Source: Mangrovibrevibacter kandeliae (GTDB lineage: Bacteria > Pseudomonadota > Alphaproteobacteria > Rhizobiales > Rhizobiaceae). Taken from it: a DNA stretch of 64,000 nucleotides. The position numbers and the translations under genes were made by a program. The notes beneath the pieces were generated by a model. That model ran no database searches. It saw only the letters and a list, made by a program, of their open reading frames with translations, and was not told the DNA's origin. Positions 16,450 through 25,328 of this stretch are shown in pieces. Location of the stretch: positions 1,054,001 to 1,118,000 of the forward strand of contig NZ_JANIFJ010000001.1 of NCBI RefSeq assembly GCF_024519155.1. Direction: 5' to 3'. Positions within the stretch are counted from its first letter, which is position 1. Every line of letters begins with the position of its first letter.

Positions 16450-17277
16450 ATGGCACTGACGACTGAGGTCGACGATGCGGCGCGGGAAACGGAGCTGGAG
16501 GAGCTCGGTGGTTCGAAGGCCGCACGCAAACCCTACTGGCTGGTTCGGGCGATCTCCATCGTGCTGATCCTGGCATTGTGGGAGGTGGTGGGACGACAGG
16601 TGAGCCCGCTATTCATGAGCTACCCGAGCGCGATCGCGCGGGCCGCCGTTCAACTGACGGCCAGCGGCGAGCTCTGGGGCGCCTTCCTTTCCAGCATGGA
16701 AACACTGACGCTCGGATTCTTGCTTGCAACGATTGCTGGCGTGCTCCTCGGTCTGCTGATCGGCCGCTACCGCTACGTGGATGCGGCAACCGACTGGCTG
16801 GTGAATGCACTCTACTCGACGCCGCTGGTGGCGATCACGCCGCTGGTGGTTCTCTGGTTCGGCCTCGGCTTCAGCGCCAAGCTCTTCATCGTCTTCATCT
16901 TGGCAATCTTCCCGGTGCTGATCAACACGGCGAGCGGCGTGCGCAATGTGCCGAGCCAGCTCATCGACGTCGGCAATGCCTTTGCGGCCAGCGAGCGAGA
17001 GATCTTCGCCAAGGTAATCCTGCCGGCCTCGCTCCCCTACATGATGACCGGCATCCGGCTCGGCATCGGGCGCGCGATCATCGGCATGGTGGTCGCCGAA
17101 TTCTTCACTGCCATCAATGGGCTCGGCGCGCTCATCATCAAATACGGCAACCAATTCGAGACCGCGGCAATGTTCGTGCCCATCCTGTGCCTGATGCTGA
17201 TGGGTGTCGTTTACACCGCCATCGCCATCCGCTTCGAGCACTGGGTCGCGCCCTGGCGCCACACCGAGGATGAATAA
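16450..17277 (+). CDS. NitT/TauT-type ABC transporter permease
   Basis: The 275-residue inner-membrane permease has about six hydrophobic segments. The ATPase-docking loop EAA motif is SEREIFAKVILPASLPYMMTG, and the C-terminal GLGALIIKYGNQF is typical of SsuC/TauC. I prefer the ATG at 16450, preceded by GGGGGAGGGAAG, to a TTG at 16426 overlapping the previous stop. It forms the third part of the importer with the genes at 11770 and 15587. Splitting the importer around three enzyme genes suggests that substrate uptake and its first conversions are made together. Confidence 0.92.
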   Translation: MALTTEVDDAARETELEELGGSKAARKPYWLVRAISIVLILALWEVVGRQVSPLFMSYPSAIARAAVQLTASGELWGAFLSSMETLTLGFLLATIAGVLLGLLIGRYRYVDAATDWLVNALYSTPLVAITPLVVLWFGLGFSAKLFIVFILAIFPVLINTASGVRNVPSQLIDVGNAFAASEREIFAKVILPASLPYMMTGIRLGIGRAIIGMVVAEFFTAINGLGALIIKYGNQFETAAMFVPILCLMLMGVVYTAIAIRFEHWVAPWRHTEDE

Positions 17278-17299
17278 GCGCAGCGAAAGGACGACGACC

Positions 17300-18367
17300 A
17301 TGATCATCGACATTCACGGTCACTACACCACCGAACCCTCGGCCCTGCGCGTCTTCCGGGACCAGCAGCTGGCGGCCCTGGTCGACGGCACACGACGAGC
17401 GAGCGTTCGCCTGCCGGAGATCGGCGACGAGGAGCTCGTCACTAGCGTGCAGCCGCAGATCCGGCTGCAGACCGAGCGCGGCGGTGACCTGACGCTTTTT
17501 TCGCCCCGCGCGTCAGGCATGGCTCACCACGTCGGAAGCGCGGAAGTTTCGGCGGAATGGACACGGGTGAGCAACGACCTGATCCACCGGATTTGCACGC
17601 TCTTGCCGGACAATTTCGCGCCGGTCGGCCAGCTGCCGCAGTTCCCCGGCCGCGATCCGGCCGAATGCGTTCCTGAGCTGCGCCGGCTCGTCGAGGAGCT
17701 CGGCTTCGTCGGCGTCAACCTCAATCCCGACCCGTCCGGCGGCCATTGGCAGGGGCCGCCGATCACCGATCGCAGCTGGTATCCCCTCTTCGAAGCGATG
17801 AGCGAGCTGGAGGTGCCGGCGATGATCCACGTGTCATCGTCCTGCAACCCCAACTTCCACGCCACCGGCGCACATTACATCAATGCCGATACCACGGTGT
17901 TCATGCAGCTCATCCAGGGCGACCTCTTTCGCGACTTCCCTACGCTGAAGTTCGTGATCCCGCATGGCGGCGGCGCCGTGCCCTATCACTGGGGACGCTA
18001 TCGGGGGTTGGCGCAGGAGATGAAGCGGCCGCTCCTCGCCGACCACCTGATGGGCAACGTCTTCTTCGATACGTGCGTATACCACCTCCCGGGCATCGAG
18101 CTTCTCGCTACGGTCATTCCCGAGGACAACATCCTGTTTGCCTCCGAGATGCTTGGTGCCGTGAAGGGCGTCGATCCGCAGACAGGCCACCACTTCGACG
18201 ACACCAAGCGCTACGTCGATCAGCTCGACTTCCTCAATCCGGCGGCAAGGCACAAGATCTTCGAGGGCAACGCGCGGCGGGTCTATCCTCGCCTTGACCG
18301 TCGGCTTGAGCAGTCCGGGCATCCGGCGGACACGAGGGGCGCAGGAGGTTACGCCCGTGCGTCTTAA
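17300..18367 (+). CDS. ligJ: 4-oxalomesaconate hydratase, LigJ-like amidohydrolase
   Basis: The 355-residue sequence follows Sphingobium LigJ almost from end to end: MIIDIHGHYT at the start (H6 and H8), LTLFSPRASGMAHHVG, VGVNLNPDPSGGHW, FVIPHGGGAVPYHWGRYRGL, NVFFDTCVYH, LFASEMLGAVKG and EGNARRVYPRLD. LigJ adds water to 4-oxalomesaconate to form 4-carboxy-4-hydroxy-2-oxoadipate in the protocatechuate/gallate 4,5-cleavage route. The metal-site His and Glu residues (HxH, PHGGG, SEM) are all present. I chose the ATG at 17300 because it starts exactly at the conserved N-terminus. It lies 22 bases after the permease and overlaps the aldolase start. This is the surest functional anchor in the operon. 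Confidence 0.9.
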   Translation: MIIDIHGHYTTEPSALRVFRDQQLAALVDGTRRASVRLPEIGDEELVTSVQPQIRLQTERGGDLTLFSPRASGMAHHVGSAEVSAEWTRVSNDLIHRICTLLPDNFAPVGQLPQFPGRDPAECVPELRRLVEELGFVGVNLNPDPSGGHWQGPPITDRSWYPLFEAMSELEVPAMIHVSSSCNPNFHATGAHYINADTTVFMQLIQGDLFRDFPTLKFVIPHGGGAVPYHWGRYRGLAQEMKRPLLADHLMGNVFFDTCVYHLPGIELLATVIPEDNILFASEMLGAVKGVDPQTGHHFDDTKRYVDQLDFLNPAARHKIFEGNARRVYPRLDRRLEQSGHPADTRGAGGYARAS

Positions 18368-19292
18368 TGGTCTCATCGGGCGCCTTGAGAGGGGTGAGCC
18401 GGCGCTCTCATTGTTTGCGCCGGCAGTACCGGACATCGCCGTGGAACTGCAAGCCTCGCCCTACCACGGAATTGTTTTTGAAGGGGAACATCGCGGTTGG
18501 GATATCGCCGCCTTGCGCGACAGCCTGCAATATCTCCTAAACCGCGCGCAGATCGTCACGCAGAACGGGCCGGCCCCGGCCGTGACGCCGCTCGCGCGGG
18601 TGCCGGCGAACGGCTGCGAGATGAACCAGTTCCTGGCCAAGCAGGCGCTCGACATCGGTGCCTACGGCATCGTCTGGCCGCATGTCAGTACGGCGGAGGA
18701 AGCTCACAACGCTGTTGCGGCCTGCCGTTATGCACGCCTTCCGGACAAGCCGAGCTTCCAACCGGCCGGCATCCGCGGCGACGGACCAATGCAAGCGGCG
18801 CGCTACTGGGGCCTGAGCCAGAGCGAATACTATCGTCGTGCCGATGTCTGGCCGCTTGCTCCGGACGGGGAGATCCTCGTCGTCATCCAGATCGAGGACA
18901 CGCACGGGATCGACAACCTGCCCCAGATGCTGAAGGAGGTGCCCGGCATCGGCGTCGTCCTCATAGGTGAAGGCGACCTGTCGCAGGAGCTCGGGTTTCC
19001 GCGGCAGACTGAGCATCCTGCTGTGCTCGACGCCATGGCGGCAATCGTCCGGATCTGCCATGAGCACAAGATCAACGTGGGTCATCCGCATGTATCGCCT
19101 AAGAACGTGTCCCGCGTCCTCGTCGAGGGCTATTCATTTCTAATGTGCGCAGCCCCGCGAAGCTTTGAGAACGCGGAGCTGGTGTTGGCGTCGGCGACGT
19201 CTCGAGAAGCACACCAAGCAGCTTGTGCGGCTGCGCGACAGGGACCGGTGACCGTTGAGGCAATCGAAAACCCGCTCAACGCAGAAGCCTAA
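18357..19292 (+). CDS. HpcH/HpaI-family aldolase, probably cleaves 4-carboxy-4-hydroxy-2-oxoadipate
   Basis: The GTG at 18357, with GCAGGAGG upstream, gives 311 residues of a class II pyruvate aldolase barrel. YHGIVFEGEHRGWDIAAL corresponds to the family's substrate/metal-side motif, TPLARVPANG to its arginine strand, and VVIQIEDTHGIDNL and VVLIGEGDLSQELG carry the metal-binding Glu and Asp region. Such enzymes split 4-hydroxy-2-oxo acids into pyruvate and a carbonyl compound. After LigJ the expected substrate is 4-carboxy-4-hydroxy-2-oxoadipate, giving pyruvate and oxaloacetate. In sphingomonads this step uses an unrelated RraA-type aldolase, so this would be a substitution. It is the last gene of the operon and overlaps LigJ by 11 bases. 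Confidence 0.82.
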   Translation: MRLNGLIGRLERGEPALSLFAPAVPDIAVELQASPYHGIVFEGEHRGWDIAALRDSLQYLLNRAQIVTQNGPAPAVTPLARVPANGCEMNQFLAKQALDIGAYGIVWPHVSTAEEAHNAVAACRYARLPDKPSFQPAGIRGDGPMQAARYWGLSQSEYYRRADVWPLAPDGEILVVIQIEDTHGIDNLPQMLKEVPGIGVVLIGEGDLSQELGFPRQTEHPAVLDAMAAIVRICHEHKINVGHPHVSPKNVSRVLVEGYSFLMCAAPRSFENAELVLASATSREAHQAACAAARQGPVTVEAIENPLNAEA

Positions 19293-19406
19293 TCCCTCTA
19301 CGGGAGCTCAACAGACCTTCGAACTATCTCCCGAGGCAACATGAGCAATGTTTTAACAAACTGAGCACATACTCATGTCCGTAACCTCCCTTAAAAGTGT
19401 TTCACC

Positions 19407-21347
19407 GTGCTAAAAAACATCAGGATTGGCAGCAAGATCGCTGCAATTGTCATTGGCATTAGTCTTACCGGCCTTGCTTTCTCGTGTTACTTGGCCAGTG
19501 AGTTGTCGGAGGTCGACGCTTCTTACAGCGAGTTGTTGGATGTACGCGGTGAGGCACTCATCGCGCTGTCTCGTGCTCAGCGCTCGATCGCAGGTATCGG
19601 CTATGACAGCTACAAGGTCATGGCTTACGACGGAGCTTCGGATGAAGCTCGACTTTCTGCTACCGATCGCGAGACCCAGGTCAAGAATGGGCGCGAGCGT
19701 CTCGCCGCAGCAGCGAACGGGCTTCCTGAAGCACAGGAGGCGCTTGGCAAGCTGAGCGCGATGCTCGATCAGATCGATCGGGCATCGAGAGATGCCGTCG
19801 CACTTGGATTGGTGAATAGGAACGACGAGGCCAAGGGGCTTCTCGCACGTGCGGACAAGGACATCGAGGCCTTCGTCGATCTAGCAAAATCCACGGTCGA
19901 ATCATCCTTTAGCGAGAACGAACGACGCTCAGCTGGGCAGAGCACTACAATTTGGACCATGATCTTGCTGAACCTTGTGGGGTCATCGATGATCGGCGTC
20001 TTTGGCACGATGGGCGCACTTCTAATTTCTTCTCGTGGCATCACTCGTCCGCTCGATGCGTTGCGGAGGCAAATGGAGCGTCTCGCTGCCCGACAGCTCG
20101 ATGTTTCCATAACCGGATTTGATCGTGGGGATGAGGTTGGCGCGATGGCCCGCACGGTCGAGACCTTCAAACAGGCCGCGATCAAGCAGGCCCAGTTGGA
20201 AGCGGAAGCCAAGGCGCTGCGTGAGAAGCAGGCTGCCGAGGAGGCCCGCCAGCAGGCGACCGAACGGCGGAAGTCGCAGGAGCTGTCGGCCTTTGTGGCC
20301 GACATCGAGAGCGGCTTCGGTCGGCTGGCCGAAGGCGACCTGACGGTGCGCATGGACCGGCCGGTGGCGGCTGAGTTCGAGCCGATCCGGGCGCAGTTCA
20401 ACCAGTCGACGGCAGCGCTGGAGGAGACGCTGGGCGGCGTCATGACCGGTGTGTCGTCGATCCGCTCGGGCCTCGACGAGATCAACACGGCCTCCAACGA
20501 CCTCGCCCAGCGCACCGAGCAGCAGGCCGCGAGCCTGGAACAGACGGTGGCTGCGCTCAGCGAGGTGACGCGCGGCGTCAACCAGACGGCGGAGGGCGCG
20601 GCACGGGCCCAAACCTCGGCCCAGACCGCGCAGAAGAACGCCGAGAAGGGCGGCGCGATCGTCGGCCGGGCGGTGGAAGCGATGCACGCCATCGAGCAGT
20701 CGTCCGAGCAGATCGGCAAGATCATCGGGGTCATCGACGAGATCGCCTTCCAGACGAACCTTCTCGCCCTAAACGCGGGCGTCGAGGCGGCCCGGGCCGG
20801 CGAAGCGGGCAAGGGTTTTGCGGTGGTGGCGCAGGAGGTGCGCGGTCTGGCGCAACGCTCGGCCGAGGCCGCCAAGGAGATCAAGGACCTGATCTCGACC
20901 TCGTCGAGCCAGGTGGAGGAGGGCGTCGAGCTGGTCTCGGCCTCGGGCAAGTCGCTCGAGGAGATCGTGGCGCAGGTTGCGGCGATGTCGTCGGAGGTGT
21001 CGGAGATCGCGCGCAGCGCCCGGGAGCAGGCGGCGAACCTGAAGGAGGTTTCGACTGCGGCCGACCAGATGGACAAGGTGACCCAGCAGAACGCGGCGAT
21101 GGTGGAGCAGGCGACGGCGGCGGCGCAGACGCTGGCGAACGAGACCGACGAGCTGGCGCGGCTGATCGCCCGCTTCAGGACGGCGGCCTCGGCCGGCCAC
21201 CAGCATCAGGCGAAACGCGCAGCAAGTCGACCGAGCGCCCGCCCGGCAACTCCCACGCCTCATGCCGTACCGCAGCTGAAGGTGGTTGGCACCGGCAGTG
21301 CGGCGCCCAAGGCCGCACCCGCCGAGGAAGGCTGGGAGGAGTTCTGA
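19407..21347 (+). CDS. Transmembrane methyl-accepting chemotaxis protein
   Basis: The GTG start gives 646 residues. One helix (about 12-32) and another (about 188-212) enclose a mostly helical periplasmic domain. A HAMP domain follows (about 213-265), then a second HAMP-like segment and the signalling hairpin with the invariant core [21 protein letters not shown]. The C-terminus is GWEEF, a CheR/CheB tether of the xWxxF kind, so the receptor should be methylated efficiently. It sits 115 bases after the aromatic-acid operon in the same direction and may sense that substrate. The 3' two-thirds has a much higher third-position GC than the sensor part, suggesting the sensor domain was acquired separately. 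Confidence 0.93.
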   Translation: MLKNIRIGSKIAAIVIGISLTGLAFSCYLASELSEVDASYSELLDVRGEALIALSRAQRSIAGIGYDSYKVMAYDGASDEARLSATDRETQVKNGRERLAAAANGLPEAQEALGKLSAMLDQIDRASRDAVALGLVNRNDEAKGLLARADKDIEAFVDLAKSTVESSFSENERRSAGQSTTIWTMILLNLVGSSMIGVFGTMGALLISSRGITRPLDALRRQMERLAARQLDVSITGFDRGDEVGAMARTVETFKQAAIKQAQLEAEAKALREKQAAEEARQQATERRKSQELSAFVADIESGFGRLAEGDLTVRMDRPVAAEFEPIRAQFNQSTAALEETLGGVMTGVSSIRSGLDEINTASNDLAQRTEQQAASLEQTVAALSEVTRGVNQTAEGAARAQTSAQTAQKNAEKGGAIVGRAVEAMHAIEQSSEQIGKIIGVIDEIAFQTNLLALNAGVEAARAGEAGKGFAVVAQEVRGLAQRSAEAAKEIKDLISTSSSQVEEGVELVSASGKSLEEIVAQVAAMSSEVSEIARSAREQAANLKEVSTAADQMDKVTQQNAAMVEQATAAAQTLANETDELARLIARFRTAASAGHQHQAKRAASRPSARPATPTPHAVPQLKVVGTGSAAPKAAPAEEGWEEF

Positions 21348-21802
21348 GCTGCGGCTGCGCCAGATGATGATATCGAAGCGGCACGTCTCTTCCTGCCGCT
21401 CTACCTATGCAAGCAGCTTCCATGCCGCGACCAGACGAGACGTTCCTTGGATCCGGCATATCGGATACCGGATAATGCCGGAATAGGTCTCCTTCTCGAC
21501 GCGCTCACCGTCTCCGCCGGCTGCATCTTTCTGTGAGGGAATATCTTCTCGGCTTGCCTTAGGCCGAAGCAGCGGAACCTTCGGGGCAAATTGTTTACTG
21601 ATCTCCAAGACGCTCAGGCTGGTCGCGATGATCAATCTGAAGGCTCGGGCGATCGACTTCCTCGCCGAAGTCGGCAGGTAGGCTATCGGAACCGCGTCCA
21701 CAACCCGCTTCTTGAATTTTGGCCCGGTCCCGAGATCAACTTCGTCTGGCCTCAACTATCGAGCTTAGGAGCCGGATCGAGTCGAGCTCCGTGCATTCAA
21801 GT
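21348..21802. other. Intergenic stretch, no supported gene
   Basis: The 455 bases between the chemoreceptor and heme oxygenase are less GC-rich than their surroundings. The reverse strand has a 116-codon open frame (21405-21755), including YLPTSARKSIARAFRLIIAT, but codon bias is weak and I recognise no family. It may be a degraded gene. No RNA gene, repeat or terminator is evident. Confidence 0.4.
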
Positions 21803-22423
21803 TCAAGAATTGTGACTTCTGTTTAGATGAATCGTCGCGAGTTCAAGCACCCGCGCAAATGCAGCATGCGCGCCCTTGATCACCCGCTTTTCGTCCGCCG
21901 CGTCGAGGATCACGGCATCGAGCGCGGTGGTGAAGCTGCGCCACTGCAGCCCGCGCCCCTCCGGCGCGGCGGCAAGGTGCCGGGCGCCGTGGGCCTCGCT
22001 AAGGCCGAGAGCGGCCGCTCCCTTCAACAGAAACGCGGCGCCGAGATTGGAGCCTTCCGCGACGTAGAGCCAACCGAGTGCCACCGGCCGATCTGCGGGG
22101 GACAGAACGTGGCCGGCAGGCTCCGGTAGTGCATGGCCGAGATCGTCGTAATCCTTCTCGATCAGCTCCAGCCGGCGGCGGCGGCCGAGATCGGGAATGA
22201 TCGCCGCCAGCCTTTCATCGACGTAGAGCGCGGCGATCTCGCAATGGAACTGATACTGGACTGCGAGATAGCTGACATAGGCCGTGCGGCTGGCGAAGGA
22301 GTCGGCTGCCATCATCCTGCTGTCGAGGCGCTCGTGAGTCGCGTGCGTTGCAGCCTTCAGCCGCTTGGCTCGGCTCTCGACTGCCGGTTCGCCGAAGCCG
22401 TTTTGCGTGGATTCGTTCATCAT
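21803..22423 (-). CDS. Biliverdin-producing heme oxygenase
   Basis: The 206-residue protein fits bacterial heme oxygenases of the BphO/HmuO fold. LKAATHATHERLD supplies the proximal heme-ligand His (residue 30), and YVAEGSNLGAAFL is the glycine-rich distal helix. It opens heme to biliverdin, CO and Fe(II) in the cytoplasm. It lies downstream of the TonB heme receptor on the same strand and back to back with hemP-hmuTUV, so here it releases iron from imported heme rather than making a phytochrome chromophore; no phytochrome gene is present. The start is one of two adjacent ATGs (22423 or 22420) after GGAAAGAG. A longer upstream frame has low-complexity Arg-rich sequence and is rejected. Confidence 0.85.
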   Translation of the reverse strand: MMNESTQNGFGEPAVESRAKRLKAATHATHERLDSRMMAADSFASRTAYVSYLAVQYQFHCEIAALYVDERLAAIIPDLGRRRRLELIEKDYDDLGHALPEPAGHVLSPADRPVALGWLYVAEGSNLGAAFLLKGAAALGLSEAHGARHLAAAPEGRGLQWRSFTTALDAVILDAADEKRVIKGAHAAFARVLELATIHLNRSHNS

Positions 22424-22585
22424 CAGCTCTTTCCATGCAGGGCCAGAGCCGCTTAGCCGCCCCGTATCGTCTCGTGAACAAGGGCGCGCGGCGCGCGTGG
22501 GGCAGCGCCGCCGGAGCGGCGGATCGTTTCGGGTCCAGCGGCACGCGGTTCGCACGCGCCGCCCGCCGTGAGACATCCTTCGGCC

Positions 22586-24769
22586 TCAGAACTTGTAGGC
22601 CGCGGTGACTTTGAAGGTGCGTCCCGCCTCCGAGTAGAACTCGTCCGGCTGCGGCAGCGATGTCGCCGTCGAGGGAATATGAAGGGCGTTGTAGTAGGTC
22701 TGGTCGAACAGGTTGAACACGCCGGCCGTCAGCTTCAGGCCCTTCACCTCGTCCGGCGTCCAGGAGGCGCGCAGATCGAGCAACCCGTAGCCGGACGTAT
22801 AGCCCTTGTGCAAGCCGACGTCGTCGCGCTTGCCGGCCACCGTCCAAGTCGCGCCCCCACCCCAAGTCTCGGCCTGGTAGGCGAGGTCGAAGATGCCGCG
22901 GTAGGGCGGAATCGAGTCGATGGTCTCGTCCATGTCGGTGTCGCGGCCGCGGACCAGGGCGAGCGCCACCGAGGCCTTCCAGCCCTGGTAGAACTGCCAG
23001 TGGGCGTTGGCTTCGATGCCCTGGATCCGCACATGGGCGCGGTTGATATAGGCGAAGACGCCGAAGGGATAGCCGGTGAGGCCGAGATCGGCCGCGGTGA
23101 AGGTCTCGGTGTCGATGAAGTTGCGATAGGAGCTGGTGAAGGCGGTCGCGCCGACGCCGAGCGCCTCGTCGCCGACCAGCGTGCCGACTTCGAAGCTGTT
23201 GCTGGTCTCGGGCTTCAGATCGGGATTGCCGATGTTCAGGTAGGTCGTCGACGAGCCGTAGGTCGTGAAGAGTTCGTCCGAGGTGGGCGCGCGGAACCCC
23301 TGCGCCCATTGCGCGTAGACCCGTCCACCGTCCCAGTCATAGGCGCCGCGCAGCTTGCCGGACAGCTGCGAGTCGGTGTTCTCGTCGAAGTCCTGCGCCG
23401 CGTCGTTGTCCTCGTAACTGGCGGTTTCCTTCGGCTCGTGGTCGTACCAGTCGAAGCGCACGCCGGGCGTCAGGGTGAAGCCACCGCCGAGCTTGACGTC
23501 GTCCTCCAGGAAGCCACCGAAGGTGCGGCTGTCGACGTCCGGCTGGTAGGACTGGTTGACGTGGAAGAACGAGCATGAATAGCTGAACACGATGCTGCAG
23601 GCGTCGTCGCCGGCGAGATACTGCGTGCTTTCGCCGCCGAACACGTCGGCGCCGAAGCGCAGAGTGTTGCTGAAGCCGCCGAGCGCAAGTTGCTTCTGGG
23701 CGTCGGCATGTCCGCCGAAGCCCATCTTCTCCAGCGTGTCGGTGCGGCCATACGCGCCGATTGGGGTGGTGAGCCGGACGGACTGGTCGTCGAGCCCGAT
23801 CTTCGTGTCCAGCCAGTAGCCGAGGATGTATGCCTCATCGAGCCAAGCGCTGCCGTCGCCCTCGTAGTCGTAGCTGAGCGACAGCCGGGTCCGCTCGCGT
23901 TGCTCCTCGGTGTCCAAGTCCGAGTAGGTGCTGCCGATGTTGGTGAGCGCGTCGATCTCGTTCGTGCGCTTGTAGCGCTCGGCAGTGAAGCCGAAGCGAT
24001 GGCCGCCTTCGACCTCCTGGTAGATCTTGCCGAGCCAGTTGTACTGGTCGTAGTCGACCGGATTGGGCTCCGTGCGCGTTGTGCCGGTACCGCCGACATC
24101 GCCCTGGTTGTCGACCTCGTTGCCCCAGCGACCGCCGCCCTGCAACAGCACGGAGGTGCCGCCGTAGCGCGCTGCGACGGCCTGGCTGACGTCGATGTCG
24201 GTGTCGCGGGAGTCATAGGTGAAGGTGCTGAGGCCGCCCCAGGTCCGGCCGGGCTCGATCAGGTCGTCCGGATCCAGCGTCCGGAGGCCAAGGATGCCAC
24301 CCAGCGCGCCGGAGCCGTAGCGGCTGGAGTCGGCGCCCTTCAGAATGTCGACCTGCGCGAGCGAGTCGAAGTCGAAGGTGCTGATGCCGCCCGCGGCCCC
24401 GTAGATCGGCTCGTTGAGCCAGAGGATCGGCACGCCGTCGATGGTCGTCAGCACACGCGAGCCGTCGAGGCCGCGGATGTTGACGCTGTCGCTGGACGGG
24501 TTGAAGTCGACGCTCGGATCGATCCGCTGACCGAGCTCCTCGAGGCTCTGGACCTGCTTGTCGTCGAGTTCCGCCTTGTCCACCGTCACCACGCTTGCGC
24601 CGGTGATCTTGGCCGGCGTGCCGCCCTGGATCACGACCGTCTGGAGCGGGATCGCGCCGTCGGCGCCGGCGTCGTCGCCGGGTGATTGCGCTCGTGCTGC
24701 GCTGCTGCCGCACGCGAGAAGGAGAGCCGAGGTCGCAATGCGCAGCCCCCGGCCATGATCGATCGTCAT
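22586..24769 (-). CDS. TonB-dependent heme/hemoglobin receptor
   Basis: The 727-residue outer-membrane receptor has a signal peptide (GLRIATSALLLACGSSAARA), a plug domain (about 45-160, with VNIRGLDGSRVLTTIDGVPI and GSGALGGILGLRT) and a 22-strand barrel ending in the aromatic KVTAAYKF. The FRAP and NPDL motifs of heme receptors are present (GFRAPTSDELF ... NIGNPDLKPETS), although the His often seen between them is missing. It should bring heme across the outer membrane with TonB energy, handing it to HmuT. The ATG at 24769 starts at the signal peptide; an upstream frame extension is rejected. It is the first gene of the leftward pair with heme oxygenase. Confidence 0.92.
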   Translation of the reverse strand: MTIDHGRGLRIATSALLLACGSSAARAQSPGDDAGADGAIPLQTVVIQGGTPAKITGASVVTVDKAELDDKQVQSLEELGQRIDPSVDFNPSSDSVNIRGLDGSRVLTTIDGVPILWLNEPIYGAAGGISTFDFDSLAQVDILKGADSSRYGSGALGGILGLRTLDPDDLIEPGRTWGGLSTFTYDSRDTDIDVSQAVAARYGGTSVLLQGGGRWGNEVDNQGDVGGTGTTRTEPNPVDYDQYNWLGKIYQEVEGGHRFGFTAERYKRTNEIDALTNIGSTYSDLDTEEQRERTRLSLSYDYEGDGSAWLDEAYILGYWLDTKIGLDDQSVRLTTPIGAYGRTDTLEKMGFGGHADAQKQLALGGFSNTLRFGADVFGGESTQYLAGDDACSIVFSYSCSFFHVNQSYQPDVDSRTFGGFLEDDVKLGGGFTLTPGVRFDWYDHEPKETASYEDNDAAQDFDENTDSQLSGKLRGAYDWDGGRVYAQWAQGFRAPTSDELFTTYGSSTTYLNIGNPDLKPETSNSFEVGTLVGDEALGVGATAFTSSYRNFIDTETFTAADLGLTGYPFGVFAYINRAHVRIQGIEANAHWQFYQGWKASVALALVRGRDTDMDETIDSIPPYRGIFDLAYQAETWGGGATWTVAGKRDDVGLHKGYTSGYGLLDLRASWTPDEVKGLKLTAGVFNLFDQTYYNALHIPSTATSLPQPDEFYSEAGRTFKVTAAYKF

Positions 24770-25134
24770 GACGCTGACCTGACAGAATGAGGAGGAGGGA
24801 GGGCTGGCTGCCGGCGGCGAAGACGCACGCTCACGGTGGCTGGCTGGTCCGCGGGAGAGTGCCGCCGACGATTGAGCTGTAGAAAAGTTGAACTTCCAAG
24901 TCAACAATCAAGGCGCATGGGCGGCGGAATTTGGTTTGGACCGTGACGGGATCGCGCGGGCGGCATGAATTTTTATGCGCGGTGCGATGTTCGCAGTCGT
25001 GCGCAGGCCCGCGCTCGAGGTCGCGTCCGGAACCGGCTTCGCCGCGTGAGAAGAAGCGTTGACCCGCCGACTGAATATGATAATAAACTCCCCTATGACA
25101 CTGATTTCGTTGAGGAAATTGGAGCAGTTCTAAA
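24770..25134. promoter_or_regulatory. Divergent promoter region of the heme-uptake locus
   Basis: The 365 bases separate the leftward receptor gene from rightward hemP and must hold both promoters. AT-rich patches lie at 24880-24905, with the imperfect inverted repeat TTGAACTTCCAAGTCAA at 24888-24904, and at 25072-25100 (AATATGATAATAAACT). A TTCTAAA at 25127 resembles half of the iron-control element bound by rhizobial Irr. Iron control is expected for such loci; none of these sites is a clean match. Confidence 0.5.
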
Positions 25135-25317
25135 GTGGGTGATGACCGACCGCCGCCGCTGCAGGATCGCTCGACGACCGCGACGTTCGTTGCGGCGCGA
25201 CGGGTCCTCATCGCCGAAGAGCTCTTCGGCTCGGCGCAGGAGGTCGAGATCCGCCTGGGCGAAACCAGCTACCGGCTGCGGCTGACGCGCGCCGGCAAGC
25301 TCATCCTGACCAAGTAG
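25135..25317 (+). CDS. hemP: Hemin uptake protein HemP
   Basis: The 60-residue protein ends in the HemP signature: ELFGSAQEVEIRLGETSYRL followed by RLTRAGKLILTK. HemP/HmuP is a small cytosolic protein found at the head of heme-uptake operons; in rhizobia and Burkholderia it is needed for full expression of the heme receptor gene. It starts at a GTG with GGAGCAG 8 bases upstream. It lies opposite the receptor gene and 11 bases before hmuT, so it probably also controls the leftward promoter. Confidence 0.88.
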   Translation: MGDDRPPPLQDRSTTATFVAARRVLIAEELFGSAQEVEIRLGETSYRLRLTRAGKLILTK

Positions 25318-25328
25318 GAGTGTGCGTG

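Noticed and set aside
18078-18088. GTATACC inside ligJ as a third GntR site
   Set aside because: No palindromic arms beyond the core; it lies inside a coding region far from the GntR genes.
19769-21076. Reverse open frame of 435 codons opposite the chemoreceptor
   Set aside because: Ser/Ala/Arg-rich antisense frame of a well-supported receptor gene.
22424-22576. N-terminal extension of heme oxygenase
   Set aside because: Arg-rich and non-conserved; a ribosome site precedes the ATG pair at 22420-22423.
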